Shown: positions 9,344 through 20,387 of the stretch, one piece after another
How the letters are laid out: each line of letters starts with the position of its first letter
Position numbering within the stretch: position 1 is the first letter of the stretch
Assembly (NCBI RefSeq): GCF_003545765.1
Contig: NZ_QXIO01000005.1
Span: 186,001-250,000, forward strand
Reading direction: 5' to 3'
DNA length: 64,000 nucleotides
Source: Colwellia sp. RSH04
GTDB lineage: Bacteria > Pseudomonadota > Gammaproteobacteria > Enterobacterales > Alteromonadaceae
Translations under genes and position numbers: made by a program
Notes under the pieces: model-generated
Seen by the model: the letters and a program-made list of their open reading frames with translations, nothing else
The model's database searches: none
Told to the model about the DNA's origin: nothing

Positions 9344-11281
9344 TTAACGATAAGTATTGGTACAGTTTCTTCCATGTTGTTTTGATGAGTACATGGCGTT
9401 ATCTGCATCGGCGAGTATGTCAGTTAAATCTTCGCCTGAAATATTTACATCACTAACGCCAAAACTTGCGCTGATTCGGCTCTTTAAACCAAGCGCTGCA
9501 TAATCTATTAAGTTAATAGCACGACGACACTTCTCGGCCACATCTTCAGCCATGGTTAAATCGAAATCAGGCAAAATGATAGCAAACTCTTCCCCACCTA
9601 AACGGCCGAGTAAATCTTGGTGACGCAATTGCGCTTTACAAGTATTCGCTACTTCTTTTAGTACCTTATCACCCATTGCGTGGCCAAAGGTATCATTAAT
9701 CTGCTTAAAATGATCTAGATCGAAAATAATACATGAAAGGGGATGCTGATATATCTTTTGTTCTTTAAGTAACATATTGGCTAACTCAAAAAAATGTCCT
9801 CGACTATTAACGCCTGTTAAATGGTCAATGTTTGCTAGTTGTTTGAGCTTTTGTTGCGTTAGCCAAGAATTGTATACCCAAGAAGATCCAAGTGTCAGTA
9901 AGCCGACCAAAATCATAACAATTAATATAATAGTTTGTTCTTTTTCTTGTGCTATTTCATGTTGTGTTTTTAAAAATATATTGGTTTTGTTTAATAGCGA
10001 AATTTTATTATTATTCTCAATATCTTTATGTTGTACTAATTGAAAAGTTAGGTGTTTTTCTTGCGTGGTAATTATTAATTCACTGTTTACCGCATCATAT
10101 AGCTTATGGTACTCAAGCGCTTGGTGGAAGTTCCCCTCTAGTTGCGCTGCTTGAAATAAGATTTTATATACCTTTTTTCTATCTTTTAAAGAACTACTTT
10201 CTTTGAAAAGCATTTTTGCTTTAATTGCGTATTTTTTTGCTTTGGCAATTTGATTTTTTTGCCAAAAAACTTCAGCAAGAAGTCGATAACTGCTGCTAAT
10301 AAGTGGGTTGTAATTTGTTGCATTAATTTTTTCTATATAAGGTTGAACAGCATTTAAAGCCTTGTTAGTTAATTTACCCTGCAAGTATTTTGTTGCTTGG
10401 TAAAGTCTAATGTAGCCTAAAAATATTGCTTCGTTAATATCTTTACATGCATCAATTCCTTCAAAAAAATCAGCTTCTTTTAATAACAAACTATTACTTT
10501 TTAGCTTAACTTCTAGTTGTAATTTTTTTGAAATACAAATATTGCGAGGAGAAATACTATCTTTCAAAACCTGTAAACTGTATTGGTAAGCTAAGTCGTA
10601 TTGCTCTAATTTAATATAAAAATCAATTACGGTCATCAACCCTAATTGTTTATAATATCGAGTAATTTTAAAGTCTATTTTTGATAACGTATCTAGTTGC
10701 TTTAAACCATCTCGCCACCTTTTTTGCTCAGTGTATAAATTTATTAAGCTGTAAGTAGCGCGATATTTAAGGGTGTTACTAGCGTCACTCTCTATAAGCG
10801 ATAATAATAGAGGCTCAACTTGCTGGTAATCTCCTTGAAAGCCCCATTGAATAGCCGTTAAATACGTTAAATAGTGTCTTTGTTCTACCGTTAAAAAGGC
10901 CTGTTTTTTTAGTTTATCCAGCAAGCTTTTGCTTACAGGGTTGTTACTACTGCGTAAATTATTGGCTTTATTTAGCATTGCATCTATATCTTGCTCAGTT
11001 AATGCTCGTTCAGAAATGACTTTGTTATTTGGAGTGACCTGAACGTTATTAGTGGTAACCAGTGCATTTACTTGAGGTACTGAAAAGAAACAGAGTAATG
11101 CTACCTGAAAATAAACGTTACTTAAAAGGGGACGCAACAGTTTGCTTAATAGGTTTGCTGTTGAAGTATCAAGTATTATTGAGCTGTTTAAAAAACTCTT
11201 TAAATGCTTCTTTAATAGTGTAATCAATATCGTAAATGTGTTCATCTGTGTTAAAACATTTAAAAAGTAGTTTTTATGCAT
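9344..11281 (-). CDS. TPR-GGDEF diguanylate cyclase (paralogue 1)
   Basis: 645 aa. The N-terminal hydrophobic segment (about residues 53-75) acts as a signal or anchor. TPR-like helical repeats fill about residues 90-420. One membrane segment follows (TIILIVMILVGLLTLGSSWVY, about 450-470), then a C-terminal GGDEF domain with an intact GGEEF signature and an inhibitory I-site RHQD five residues before it. It is therefore predicted to be an active, product-inhibited c-di-GMP synthase with a periplasmic TPR sensor. It starts 7 bp after its paralogue ends, so the two are co-transcribed. Confidence 0.9.
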   Translation of the reverse strand: MHKNYFLNVLTQMNTFTILITLLKKHLKSFLNSSIILDTSTANLLSKLLRPLLSNVYFQVALLCFFSVPQVNALVTTNNVQVTPNNKVISERALTEQDIDAMLNKANNLRSSNNPVSKSLLDKLKKQAFLTVEQRHYLTYLTAIQWGFQGDYQQVEPLLLSLIESDASNTLKYRATYSLINLYTEQKRWRDGLKQLDTLSKIDFKITRYYKQLGLMTVIDFYIKLEQYDLAYQYSLQVLKDSISPRNICISKKLQLEVKLKSNSLLLKEADFFEGIDACKDINEAIFLGYIRLYQATKYLQGKLTNKALNAVQPYIEKINATNYNPLISSSYRLLAEVFWQKNQIAKAKKYAIKAKMLFKESSSLKDRKKVYKILFQAAQLEGNFHQALEYHKLYDAVNSELIITTQEKHLTFQLVQHKDIENNNKISLLNKTNIFLKTQHEIAQEKEQTIILIVMILVGLLTLGSSWVYNSWLTQQKLKQLANIDHLTGVNSRGHFFELANMLLKEQKIYQHPLSCIIFDLDHFKQINDTFGHAMGDKVLKEVANTCKAQLRHQDLLGRLGGEEFAIILPDFDLTMAEDVAEKCRRAINLIDYAALGLKSRISASFGVSDVNISGEDLTDILADADNAMYSSKQHGRNCTNTYR

Positions 11282-11288
11282 GAAGTAA

Positions 11289-13211
11289 CTACCTATAAAC
11301 GTTTACACAGTTTCTGCCATGATGCTTAGAAGAGTACATTGCACTATCCGCATCGGCTAATAACCGTGTAAAATTATAATCAACTTGTTCAGTGCCGCTT
11401 ACGCCAAAACTTGCGGTAACAGCTGTGTTTATCCCGATTTCTGCAAAACTTATACTTGCAACGGCAGTTAAGCATCTATTTGCAATATCTTCAGCTACCA
11501 GTAAAGTACATTCGGGCAAAAGAATAGCAAATTCTTCACCACCAATTCTTCCTATAAAGTCGTTCGGCCTGCAGATATGCTTACATGTTAAACTGACTTG
11601 TTGTAATACGGTATCACCAGCAATGTGACCAAATTTATCATTTATGCTTTTAAAATGGTCTAAATCAAACATGATACAACTTACAGGTTTTTGAACAGCT
11701 TGGCACTGCTCTAAAGCTTGTTGTCCTTGTACAATAAATTGAGCGCGAGTATTTACCTGTGTTAAATAATCGTATTCAGTTAATAATTTTAGTTTTTGTT
11801 GAGTAAGCCAAGATTTGTAGCCCCAAAAAAATAAGGTGATTAACAGCACAATTAATAAAATAATCAGTAATAAATGATTACCTTCTTGTTGCTGAGTTAA
11901 ATGTTGCGTGCTTGAAAATATACTGTTTTGTTGGCTAATGCGCTTTATTTCTTCTTTTCTTTGGTAGTCACTTTGTTTTGCTAATTGAAAAGCTAATTGT
12001 TTCGCTTGTTCTTCATCAGCAACCTTTTGTTTTACTTTACTGTAAAGTCGGTGGTATTGAAAAGCCTGCTCAAACCTACCTTGTCTCTCAGCAAGTTGTG
12101 ATAATAATTTATAGGTAATAATGCTTTGCTGAGTATCTGCTAGTCGTGGTAGTTTCTTTTGCGCTAAAGTAATATATTTTTCAGTATTAGCAATATCCCC
12201 TTGTTGCCAATACGCTTTTGCAATTAAGTTATAAGTAAGGTTAATTAATGTAGGAAAGTTAGTTGTAATAACCTCATCTATATTAGGCAATAATAATGTT
12301 AGTGCTCGTTCAGCTTGTTGATTAAATAAATCTAATTCGGCTAAATAGCTACGTAAAAGGTTTGTTATCAAGGGTTCATTTGCTTGATGACAAAAACTAA
12401 TACTTTTACTTATGTGCTCTATTAATGTTTCAGTATTTAAAATGCCTACTTGTTCAGACTTTGTTAACAACAACCGTAAATTTACTAGCGCATATTGTTG
12501 ATGAATGAAACAAGTATCTCGTATATCAGTAATGTCACTTTGTTTGACTTGTTCTAAATAATGAAGTGCCTCTTGATATTGACCAAGTTGATTAAAAAAA
12601 GCTGTAACAGTGATTAAAGCACCTTGTGCTAGTTTTTTATCATCGGCATTGTTGATTAAATCAATGAGTTTTTGAATGTGCAACAAGCCTTGTTCCCACT
12701 GTTGTGTAATTGAAAAAACAGTGATTAATGTTTCATGGGCTCTAAGTCTTAATTGTGGTTGTTGACTCGTTTTTATTAATTGCTTAAATAACGGGATAGC
12801 TGCTTGATAATTTGCACTAAATGTAAATTGGTAGGCACGTAAATAAGTGAGGTATTCTTTTTGCTGTTTAGATAACTGATTAGCTTTACTGTGCAGGTAA
12901 CTAATTATATTGACTGACAATTGATTATGACTACTTCGCTTATCATCGGCTTGTTGTAATAAATCATCAAATGACGAATTAACAAAATCAATGTTTGAAC
13001 TGTAGATATTACCAGACTCTATACTTTCAGCTTGGTTTGTACTCACGAATAGTTGAGCGTGTGTTTTTGACGTAAAAACAAGCATTAAGATTAACAAAGC
13101 GCTAATTTTAAGATGTTTTTTTACAAAAAAAGTAGACAGTATAGATGCAGTTAAACTGCTAGTACTTATTATTGAATAGGAGGTTACAGTGTGTAATTGC
13201 CAGAGGGGCAT
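11289..13211 (-). CDS. TPR-GGDEF diguanylate cyclase (paralogue 2)
   Basis: 640 aa with the same layout as the downstream gene: N-terminal hydrophobic segment ending near THAQ, TPR-like periplasmic region, one membrane segment (LLLIILLIVLLITLFFWGY) and a GGDEF domain with GGEEF plus the I-site RPND. Shared phrases (FRRSSN/DKRSSHNQ region, SWLTQQKLKLL, DADSAMYSSKHHGRNCVNVYR) show a tandem duplication. The TPR regions have diverged most, which suggests different input signals. The start is uncertain because no strong ribosome site is visible. Confidence 0.9.
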   Translation of the reverse strand: MPLWQLHTVTSYSIISTSSLTASILSTFFVKKHLKISALLILMLVFTSKTHAQLFVSTNQAESIESGNIYSSNIDFVNSSFDDLLQQADDKRSSHNQLSVNIISYLHSKANQLSKQQKEYLTYLRAYQFTFSANYQAAIPLFKQLIKTSQQPQLRLRAHETLITVFSITQQWEQGLLHIQKLIDLINNADDKKLAQGALITVTAFFNQLGQYQEALHYLEQVKQSDITDIRDTCFIHQQYALVNLRLLLTKSEQVGILNTETLIEHISKSISFCHQANEPLITNLLRSYLAELDLFNQQAERALTLLLPNIDEVITTNFPTLINLTYNLIAKAYWQQGDIANTEKYITLAQKKLPRLADTQQSIITYKLLSQLAERQGRFEQAFQYHRLYSKVKQKVADEEQAKQLAFQLAKQSDYQRKEEIKRISQQNSIFSSTQHLTQQQEGNHLLLIILLIVLLITLFFWGYKSWLTQQKLKLLTEYDYLTQVNTRAQFIVQGQQALEQCQAVQKPVSCIMFDLDHFKSINDKFGHIAGDTVLQQVSLTCKHICRPNDFIGRIGGEEFAILLPECTLLVAEDIANRCLTAVASISFAEIGINTAVTASFGVSGTEQVDYNFTRLLADADSAMYSSKHHGRNCVNVYR

Positions 13212-13308
13212 AAAAACTCAGGATAAAGGTTAACGTTAAATTAGCGAAAAAATTACATTGAACATAGTGGCACAACATATCATGCCACTTAATTTAAAAA
13301 ATTACTGA

Positions 13309-13593
13309 CTAGCTGACAGCTAAACTTTTTTCTTCGGTGCTATCTGGTTGCTCTTGTTCATCGTCATCGTCATCTTCATCAGGTGTGCGAATAATATTAC
13401 ATTTGATTAAAGTATTTAATTCAAGAACATCTGATAAAGATTGTACGTTTTTACTGGCAATTAATGCTTTAAGCGTATCGTTGATATCAGCTTGCTCAAT
13501 TTGCGCTAGTATTAATTTTGTATCGTTTAGAGAAGCGTCACTGGCTAATTGTGATAATAATTCGATGATATTACTGGTTTGCTGATTTGTCAT
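13309..13593 (-). CDS. Hypothetical protein with acidic tail
   Basis: 94 aa, not recognised. The first 65 residues look helical (MTNQQTSNIIELLSQLASDA...), with a single Cys. The C-terminus is a strongly acidic stretch (DEDDDDDEQEQ). No signal peptide or membrane segment is seen. It stands alone between the GGDEF pair and the GNAT gene, with AAGG upstream of the ATG. Coding is supported by a ribosome site and a codon pattern like its neighbours; function is unknown. Confidence 0.65.
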   Translation of the reverse strand: MTNQQTSNIIELLSQLASDASLNDTKLILAQIEQADINDTLKALIASKNVQSLSDVLELNTLIKCNIIRTPDEDDDDDEQEQPDSTEEKSLAVS

Positions 13594-13706
13594 GATAACC
13601 TTCCGTGCAAGTAAAATGATTAGGGTAAAAAATGCATTAATTACACTTAGATTGTTGCTGATCTCACGGGTTAAGTCTAGTGATTATTTTGATGTTTTAT
13701 TGCGCT

Positions 13707-14297
13707 TTAATAAACAATTTTACTTTTTTCTATCGTTTCAATTCGCATCTCATCATAGATGAACTTTCTTTCTTGATTTTGTTGTAGCTCATCATAAATA
13801 AACCCAAGTTTTTCACTTATTCTTTGCATTGCGGTATGCTTTTGATGAAAACGGATATTGATAGCATCACAAGGTATCAATTGAAAAACCTGCATAATTA
13901 ACGCGCTTAATACTTGTGTAGCAATACCATTTCCACTTATATGCGGTTTTAGCATGATGCCAATTTCAGGCAAGGGTAATGTATTTTTACCTATTTTTGT
14001 ATATAAAACGACAAAGCCGATATCGTCATTATTCTTTGTTTTAACCTCTGTACATGTTTTGTATGATTGATTTGCTTGAACAGCCCAAGTGTAAAAGCCT
14101 GAGTGAGTGTTATTGTTTTTCTTAACAAAGGACTGATGTATTTTCAATGCGCTTTGTGCACTTTGAACTGGCTCAATAAAATGCATGGCTTTTTTGTTGG
14201 TATAGAGGGATATAATTAAGGCTTGATGTTGCTCACTAATAGGCGTGAAGATAAAGCCTTCACTGGTAAACGCTTTAATGCTTGGTAATGGAAGCAT
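13707..14297 (-). CDS. GNAT family N-acetyltransferase
   Basis: 196 aa of the RimJ/RimL-like GNAT type. The N-terminal FIFTPISEQHQALIISLY resembles the substrate-side strand of these enzymes. The acetyl-CoA site is in EIGIMLKPHISGNGIATQVLSALIMQVF (the R/Q-x-x-G-x-G/A loop appears here as HISGNGIA). The C-terminal AMQRISEKLGFIYDEL matches the usual N-x-x-S-x-x-x-L-E-K-x-G-F helix. The acceptor substrate is unknown. Confidence 0.8.
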   Translation of the reverse strand: MLPLPSIKAFTSEGFIFTPISEQHQALIISLYTNKKAMHFIEPVQSAQSALKIHQSFVKKNNNTHSGFYTWAVQANQSYKTCTEVKTKNNDDIGFVVLYTKIGKNTLPLPEIGIMLKPHISGNGIATQVLSALIMQVFQLIPCDAINIRFHQKHTAMQRISEKLGFIYDELQQNQERKFIYDEMRIETIEKSKIVY

Positions 14298-14337
14298 GAT
14301 AATACCGTTTGAAATTTCGGTATGGGCTAGGGGATAA

Positions 14338-14372
14338 TATAAGCAGCTAACTCAGACATTAAGCTGCTTATA
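14338..14372. repeat. Hairpin between the 14399 gene and the GNAT gene
   Basis: 11-bp perfect inverted repeat (TATAAGCAGCT at 14338-14348, complement at 14362-14372) with a 13-nt loop. It lies just past the stop of the minus-strand gene ending at 14399, but the following T tract is poor, so terminator activity is uncertain. Confidence 0.5.
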
Positions 14373-14398
14373 AAAAAGCATGAACCTTAAAGTATCAG

Positions 14399-15037
14399 CT
14401 ATTCTTCGTTTGCTTCGACTAATACATCGACTTGTCGCTGATTACCTTGTTGAGAAATAACCACACGCATTTTTTGAGCATTTTGTTGATAATGCAATGT
14501 TAGTCGACCACGTTTGCGCTCTTGTGATAATGCTTCACCATAACTTTGCTGATAAAAAGCAATCACTTCCTCTTCACTGTAAAGGGTAAAAAAGTTAAGA
14601 ACTGCAGGTAATTCTACGGTTAAGTTGGCGAAAACTTTGGCATTATCGATCACTGGAATGTAATTGTTTTCATAATCACGATGAAGTGGGATAGGATCTC
14701 CAACGTTGCTAAGTTCAGTGCTTTCTTCGGGCTCTGTTATTGGAGCACTTAGTGCAACTTTAGGGACATTAACTTCCTCGACATCAGTGATTTTAGGTAT
14801 GTCTACTTTGGTTTGTTCTGGTTTAGCTTCTTCAGGCTTTTCTGGCTGCTCTGGTACTGTTTCTTGTAAATTATACTTTTCAGGTAATTGAAGTAAGCTA
14901 GATTCATCAACAGTATTTGCTTGTGAAACAGTTGAAATCGTTAATGCACAAACGATTGGTAATATTGATAAGTGAGATATTTTTTTACCTAAGTTGGCCT
15001 GGCATTTAACACCTTGTTTTGATTTCATTTTAGCCAT
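14399..15037 (-). CDS. Exported hypothetical protein with Pro/Glu-rich linker
   Basis: 212 aa, not recognised. A signal-peptide-like segment (LSILPIVCALTISTVSQA, residues about 23-40) is followed by a Pro/Glu/Lys-rich linker (about 50-110). A compact C-terminal domain (about 115-210) contains FFTLYSEEEVIAFYQQSYGEAL and ends in beta-rich sequence. The linker probably spans the periplasm. An internal Met at residue 4 is an alternative start. It stands alone, divergent from nothing and upstream of the GNAT gene on the same strand. Confidence 0.75.
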   Translation of the reverse strand: MAKMKSKQGVKCQANLGKKISHLSILPIVCALTISTVSQANTVDESSLLQLPEKYNLQETVPEQPEKPEEAKPEQTKVDIPKITDVEEVNVPKVALSAPITEPEESTELSNVGDPIPLHRDYENNYIPVIDNAKVFANLTVELPAVLNFFTLYSEEEVIAFYQQSYGEALSQERKRGRLTLHYQQNAQKMRVVISQQGNQRQVDVLVEANEE

Positions 15038-15222
15038 TTCCTTTAAAGTTCATCTACTAGTTATTTTAATATACATGCTTTTTGGCGGCATGGCGACAAT
15101 CGCATGAGAAAAACTCAACAATTGTCTGATAGTTCAGCGGTTTGATTAGTTTTTAAAAAATAATTGTACAATAAAAAATTAGTATGCACGGGCATGATAT
15201 TTTAATACCTATTTTCACCTGT

Positions 15223-15990
15223 TTAATAAATGTCTTTTTTATAATGATCTACCCACATTGCCGTTGCTCCACATATTGCAACAGGCATAACGACCAAATT
15301 AATAATTGGAATCATAGAAAAAACAGCGACAGTCATACCAAAACTATAACTCAAGCCTTGCTTTTGTTTTAAAGCATTTTTCATTTGAGCAAAAGGGATC
15401 TTGTGATTATCAAAAGGGTAATCTTTATATTGTATTGCCATCATCCATGAAATAAATAAAAACCAAATGACTTGGCCAATTACCGGTAAAACCCACAGGA
15501 GAATAAAAAAACCAATCGCGCGAGGTAAATAATACGCTAGTTTTTGCCATTCTCGTCCTAGTGTTCGAGGAATATCTTTAATAACGTCTATAGCATTACC
15601 TTGAGGAACACCTTGGTTAGATAAAATTCCCTCTATTTTTTCTGACAATAATCCATTGAAAGGAGCCGCTAGCCAATTAGCCGCGGTGCTAAAAATAAAC
15701 GAAAATAAAACTAATACAGTTACTACGGCCAAAGGCCATAATACGACATCTAGCCAGTCTAACCATGAAGGTAACCAATCCATAAGGCTTATCATATAGT
15801 GCTCAAGTTGAATGAACATAAAATAAAAAGCGACACTAAATAAAATAATGTTAATAGCTAGTGGTATGAAGACAAATCGACGTATGCCTTTTTTTCTAAT
15901 TAATTCAAAACCTTTTATAAAGTAACCGGCTCCGCTTTGAGCGAAAGTTTGAGGTTGAATATTCGTTTGACGATGTGTAGGCGATGTCAT
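15223..15990 (-). CDS. cysZ: Sulfate transporter CysZ
   Basis: 255 aa, the usual length for CysZ. Opening GAGYFIKGFELIRKKGIRRFVFIPL and the long hydrophobic segments match the family; the NWLAAPFNGLLSEKIEG and PREWQKLAYYLPRA-type blocks are characteristic. CysZ is an inner-membrane sulfate channel feeding cysteine synthesis. It is divergent from zipA; the cysZ/zipA-ligA arrangement is conserved in gammaproteobacteria. Confidence 0.93.
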   Translation of the reverse strand: MTSPTHRQTNIQPQTFAQSGAGYFIKGFELIRKKGIRRFVFIPLAINIILFSVAFYFMFIQLEHYMISLMDWLPSWLDWLDVVLWPLAVVTVLVLFSFIFSTAANWLAAPFNGLLSEKIEGILSNQGVPQGNAIDVIKDIPRTLGREWQKLAYYLPRAIGFFILLWVLPVIGQVIWFLFISWMMAIQYKDYPFDNHKIPFAQMKNALKQKQGLSYSFGMTVAVFSMIPIINLVVMPVAICGATAMWVDHYKKDIY

Positions 15991-16164
15991 GGTTGTTTTT
16001 ACGCTAAGCTATTGAAAATACATCAGGGAGTATAAAACTGTGTTACAACTTTTTACAGTACTAACTTGTTACAAAATGCCAAGGATTCTGATAAAGTTAC
16101 TTGCTAATATATTTGGTCATACCCAAAGCAATAGATCATCACATTGAGTAAACAGGCTTAAGCA

Positions 16165-17337
16165 ATGGAAGACAATTTCAGAAACGCATTAATTATTCTC
16201 AGCGGCATTGTTATCGGGGCTATTTTTGTTCATGGATTGTGGACAATAAGAAAACAGAAAAACCCCTACAAATTAAAAACAAGCAAACAAAAAATTGATC
16301 CAATAGACAGAAGTTTTGATGGTTCTGGTTTTGATCAAGATGGCGTCGGTCAGGTTAAAGTCTTAAAACCAGAGTCGGATGAAAATACTGATAAATCATC
16401 TGTTAATTTAACGAGCACTCAAAATATAGCTCAAGCGATTAACAAAGCGGATCTCGATTCTGTAAAATCAGAACAGCAAGTCTCTGAAGTGTCTGACGTG
16501 GATGTTGTCAAAGAAGAATATTTGAGTAGCATGCGGGAAGCGCAAGTTTCATTACAAGAAAATCAGCAAGTAAATAACGAAAGCATTGATAGTATTGATA
16601 AAACTGAACGTATTTCACGTGATGATTTGTTTGCGCAAGAGAGCTCTGTTAAACCGTATAGCAATGATGAGTTAGGCGATGATATAACCCAAGTTGAAAA
16701 GGCAGAGCCTGTATATCAAGAGCCAGTCACTCAGGCTAAACCTGAAATGCAAATAAAGAAACCCTCAAGAAAAACGACTGCAAAATCAAAGTCAGCATTA
16801 AAGCGTAATCAAATGGAAATTAATTTTGGTGACGAATTAGCGACAGAAGATGATATGCCAAGTTTTTCGGCTTCAGAGCGTTCTTCTGCAACCGAAGCAC
16901 TTGAGCCACAGGTTATTATACTGTCGGTTGTCATGCCGCAAGGTCAGCAAATGTTTGGTGCAGCGTTACTGCCATCATTACTAACCTTGGGAATGAAATA
17001 TGGCGAGATGAATATATTTCATCGTCATCAAGACAACGCAGGTAATGGTGCTGTTACTTTTAGTTTAGCGAACATGCTTAACCCTGGTTCATTTGATTTA
17101 GATAGCATGGAAACATTTGCTACTCAAGGGGTTAGTTTATTTATGACCTTACCAAATGCGGGCGATCCATTTAGTGTTTTTGAGCACATGTTGTCTGCGG
17201 CGAAGCAGTTAGCGCAAGAGTTTAATGCACAACTGTTAGATGATAAGCGTAATGTGATGACTAAACAAACAGAGCAACATTATATGAGCAGAATAAGAGA
17301 GTTTGATCGCAAAAGCCGAATTGCTTTAGCAGAATAA
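16165..17337 (+). CDS. zipA: Cell division protein ZipA
   Basis: 390 aa. A short N-terminal membrane segment (ALIILSGIVIGAIFVHGLW, residues 8-26) is followed by a basic stretch, a long acidic/Gln-rich linker and a C-terminal FtsZ-binding domain (about residues 250-385: VIILSVVMPQGQQMFGAALLPSL..., FHRHQDNAGNG, MTLPNAGDPFSVFEHML). ZipA tethers FtsZ to the inner membrane. It lies directly upstream of ligA as in E. coli. Confidence 0.96.
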   Translation: MEDNFRNALIILSGIVIGAIFVHGLWTIRKQKNPYKLKTSKQKIDPIDRSFDGSGFDQDGVGQVKVLKPESDENTDKSSVNLTSTQNIAQAINKADLDSVKSEQQVSEVSDVDVVKEEYLSSMREAQVSLQENQQVNNESIDSIDKTERISRDDLFAQESSVKPYSNDELGDDITQVEKAEPVYQEPVTQAKPEMQIKKPSRKTTAKSKSALKRNQMEINFGDELATEDDMPSFSASERSSATEALEPQVIILSVVMPQGQQMFGAALLPSLLTLGMKYGEMNIFHRHQDNAGNGAVTFSLANMLNPGSFDLDSMETFATQGVSLFMTLPNAGDPFSVFEHMLSAAKQLAQEFNAQLLDDKRNVMTKQTEQHYMSRIREFDRKSRIALAE

Positions 17338-17360
17338 CGCTTAATTTTACTTATATTTTT

Positions 17361-17389
17361 AAGGCTACTGATGCAGTAGCCTTATTTTC
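17361..17389 (+). terminator. Terminator after zipA
   Basis: 10-bp perfect stem AAGGCTACTG / CAGTAGCCTT (17361-17370, 17374-17383) with a 3-nt loop and a trailing ATTTTC. Confidence 0.75.
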
Positions 17390-17416
17390 ATCCCCCTAAT
17401 GAAATCGCTATATTAG

Positions 17417-19524
<2,108 letters not shown>

Positions 19525-19525
<1 letters not shown>

Positions 19526-19860
19526 TGCCTGTTGTAATTATGGAGTTTTTGACTGATATAGGTCAGTGGTTCAGACCTTATCAATATCAAACAGCGTTAG
19601 CGATTATTGCGACTTTATTAGTACTATTTGGTAATGAAATTAATAAAGCGGTGAAATCTTTAGTGGTTAAGCAACACTTTTTAGTACGAACTATAGTGTT
19701 CGTTTTAGTGTGTGCATTTGGTTATGGTTTATTAACGGTTTGGTTAACGAGCTTATTAGCAGCGCAGCTCGCAAAAATTCCTACACCATATATTGTGCCT
19801 GTAGTCTTTATCTCATTTTTTTGTATGGGAATGTATGCTCAAAAACAACGACATATATAA
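19525..19860 (+). CDS. DUF3392-like inner-membrane protein
   Basis: 111 aa with three hydrophobic segments (ALAIIATLLVLFG; TIVFVLVCAFGYGLLTVWL; PYIVPVVFISFFCMGMYA). The pattern LTDIGQWFRPYQYQ ... VRTIVFVLVCAFGYGLL resembles the DUF3392 family, which I recall lying downstream of ligA in related marine bacteria. It overlaps the ligA stop by one base; an internal ATG at 19540 is an alternative start. Function is unknown. Confidence 0.75.
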
Positions 19861-19899
19861 GGTTAGTTGCTTGTCACTTTACGACAATATTCAGTTAAT

Positions 19900-20340
19900 T
19901 TATAACACAACATAAACGGCGTAAACAAAGGTTAAACAAGGTAAAGGCAATAATACAAAGAACAATGTTGCTTCACACCATTCAATGGTTTGGTAAAATT
20001 TAAGCCAATAGCTTGCTTGTTTATTGGTATTAACTTCTTTTCGTGCTTGATTCTTTGAAGGCAAATGCAAAAAGAAAAATATAAATGCCCCTATCACGAG
20101 GGCTTGTAATCCAGAAAATAAAATAAGTAAGCTGACGAGTATTAAAAGATCAGGCGTCGAACTGGTAATTTGTGTTTGTATTATGACAAAAAAACTAAGC
20201 AGGGCTGCACTCCATAGCAATAATCGCCAACGAAAATTTGCTATATGTTTAGCAATTGTGTGAAAAGTGTGTGGTGAGAAATATAACTTCATGAGATAAG
20301 TATAACGACTAAACGTTTTGAAGTAACCTCTTGCTCGCAT
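19900..20340 (-). CDS. Hypothetical membrane protein
   Basis: 146 aa, not recognised. Three to four hydrophobic stretches are seen (WRLLLWSAALLSFFVIIQ; LLILVSLLILFSGLQALVIGAFIFFFL; CEATLFFVLLPLPCLTFVYAVYVVL). Neither candidate start (20340, or an internal ATG at 20292) has a strong ribosome site. It lies convergent with the ligA-linked gene and downstream of nhaC on the same strand. Confidence 0.7.
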   Translation of the reverse strand: MRARGYFKTFSRYTYLMKLYFSPHTFHTIAKHIANFRWRLLLWSAALLSFFVIIQTQITSSTPDLLILVSLLILFSGLQALVIGAFIFFFLHLPSKNQARKEVNTNKQASYWLKFYQTIEWCEATLFFVLLPLPCLTFVYAVYVVL

Positions 20341-20387
20341 AAGTTACTTCATTGATATGATTGGCTGCTTAAATAAGTGTAAGTCAG

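Noticed and set aside
13337..13585. + strand ORF opposite the acidic-tail protein
   Set aside because: Its Ser run is just the complement of the Asp/Glu codons; it has no ribosome site and looks like a shadow frame.
14706..14891. + strand ORF with Ser/Gly/Leu-rich product
   Set aside because: It is antisense to the Pro/Glu linker of the exported protein at 14399-15037; the composition is explained by complementarity.
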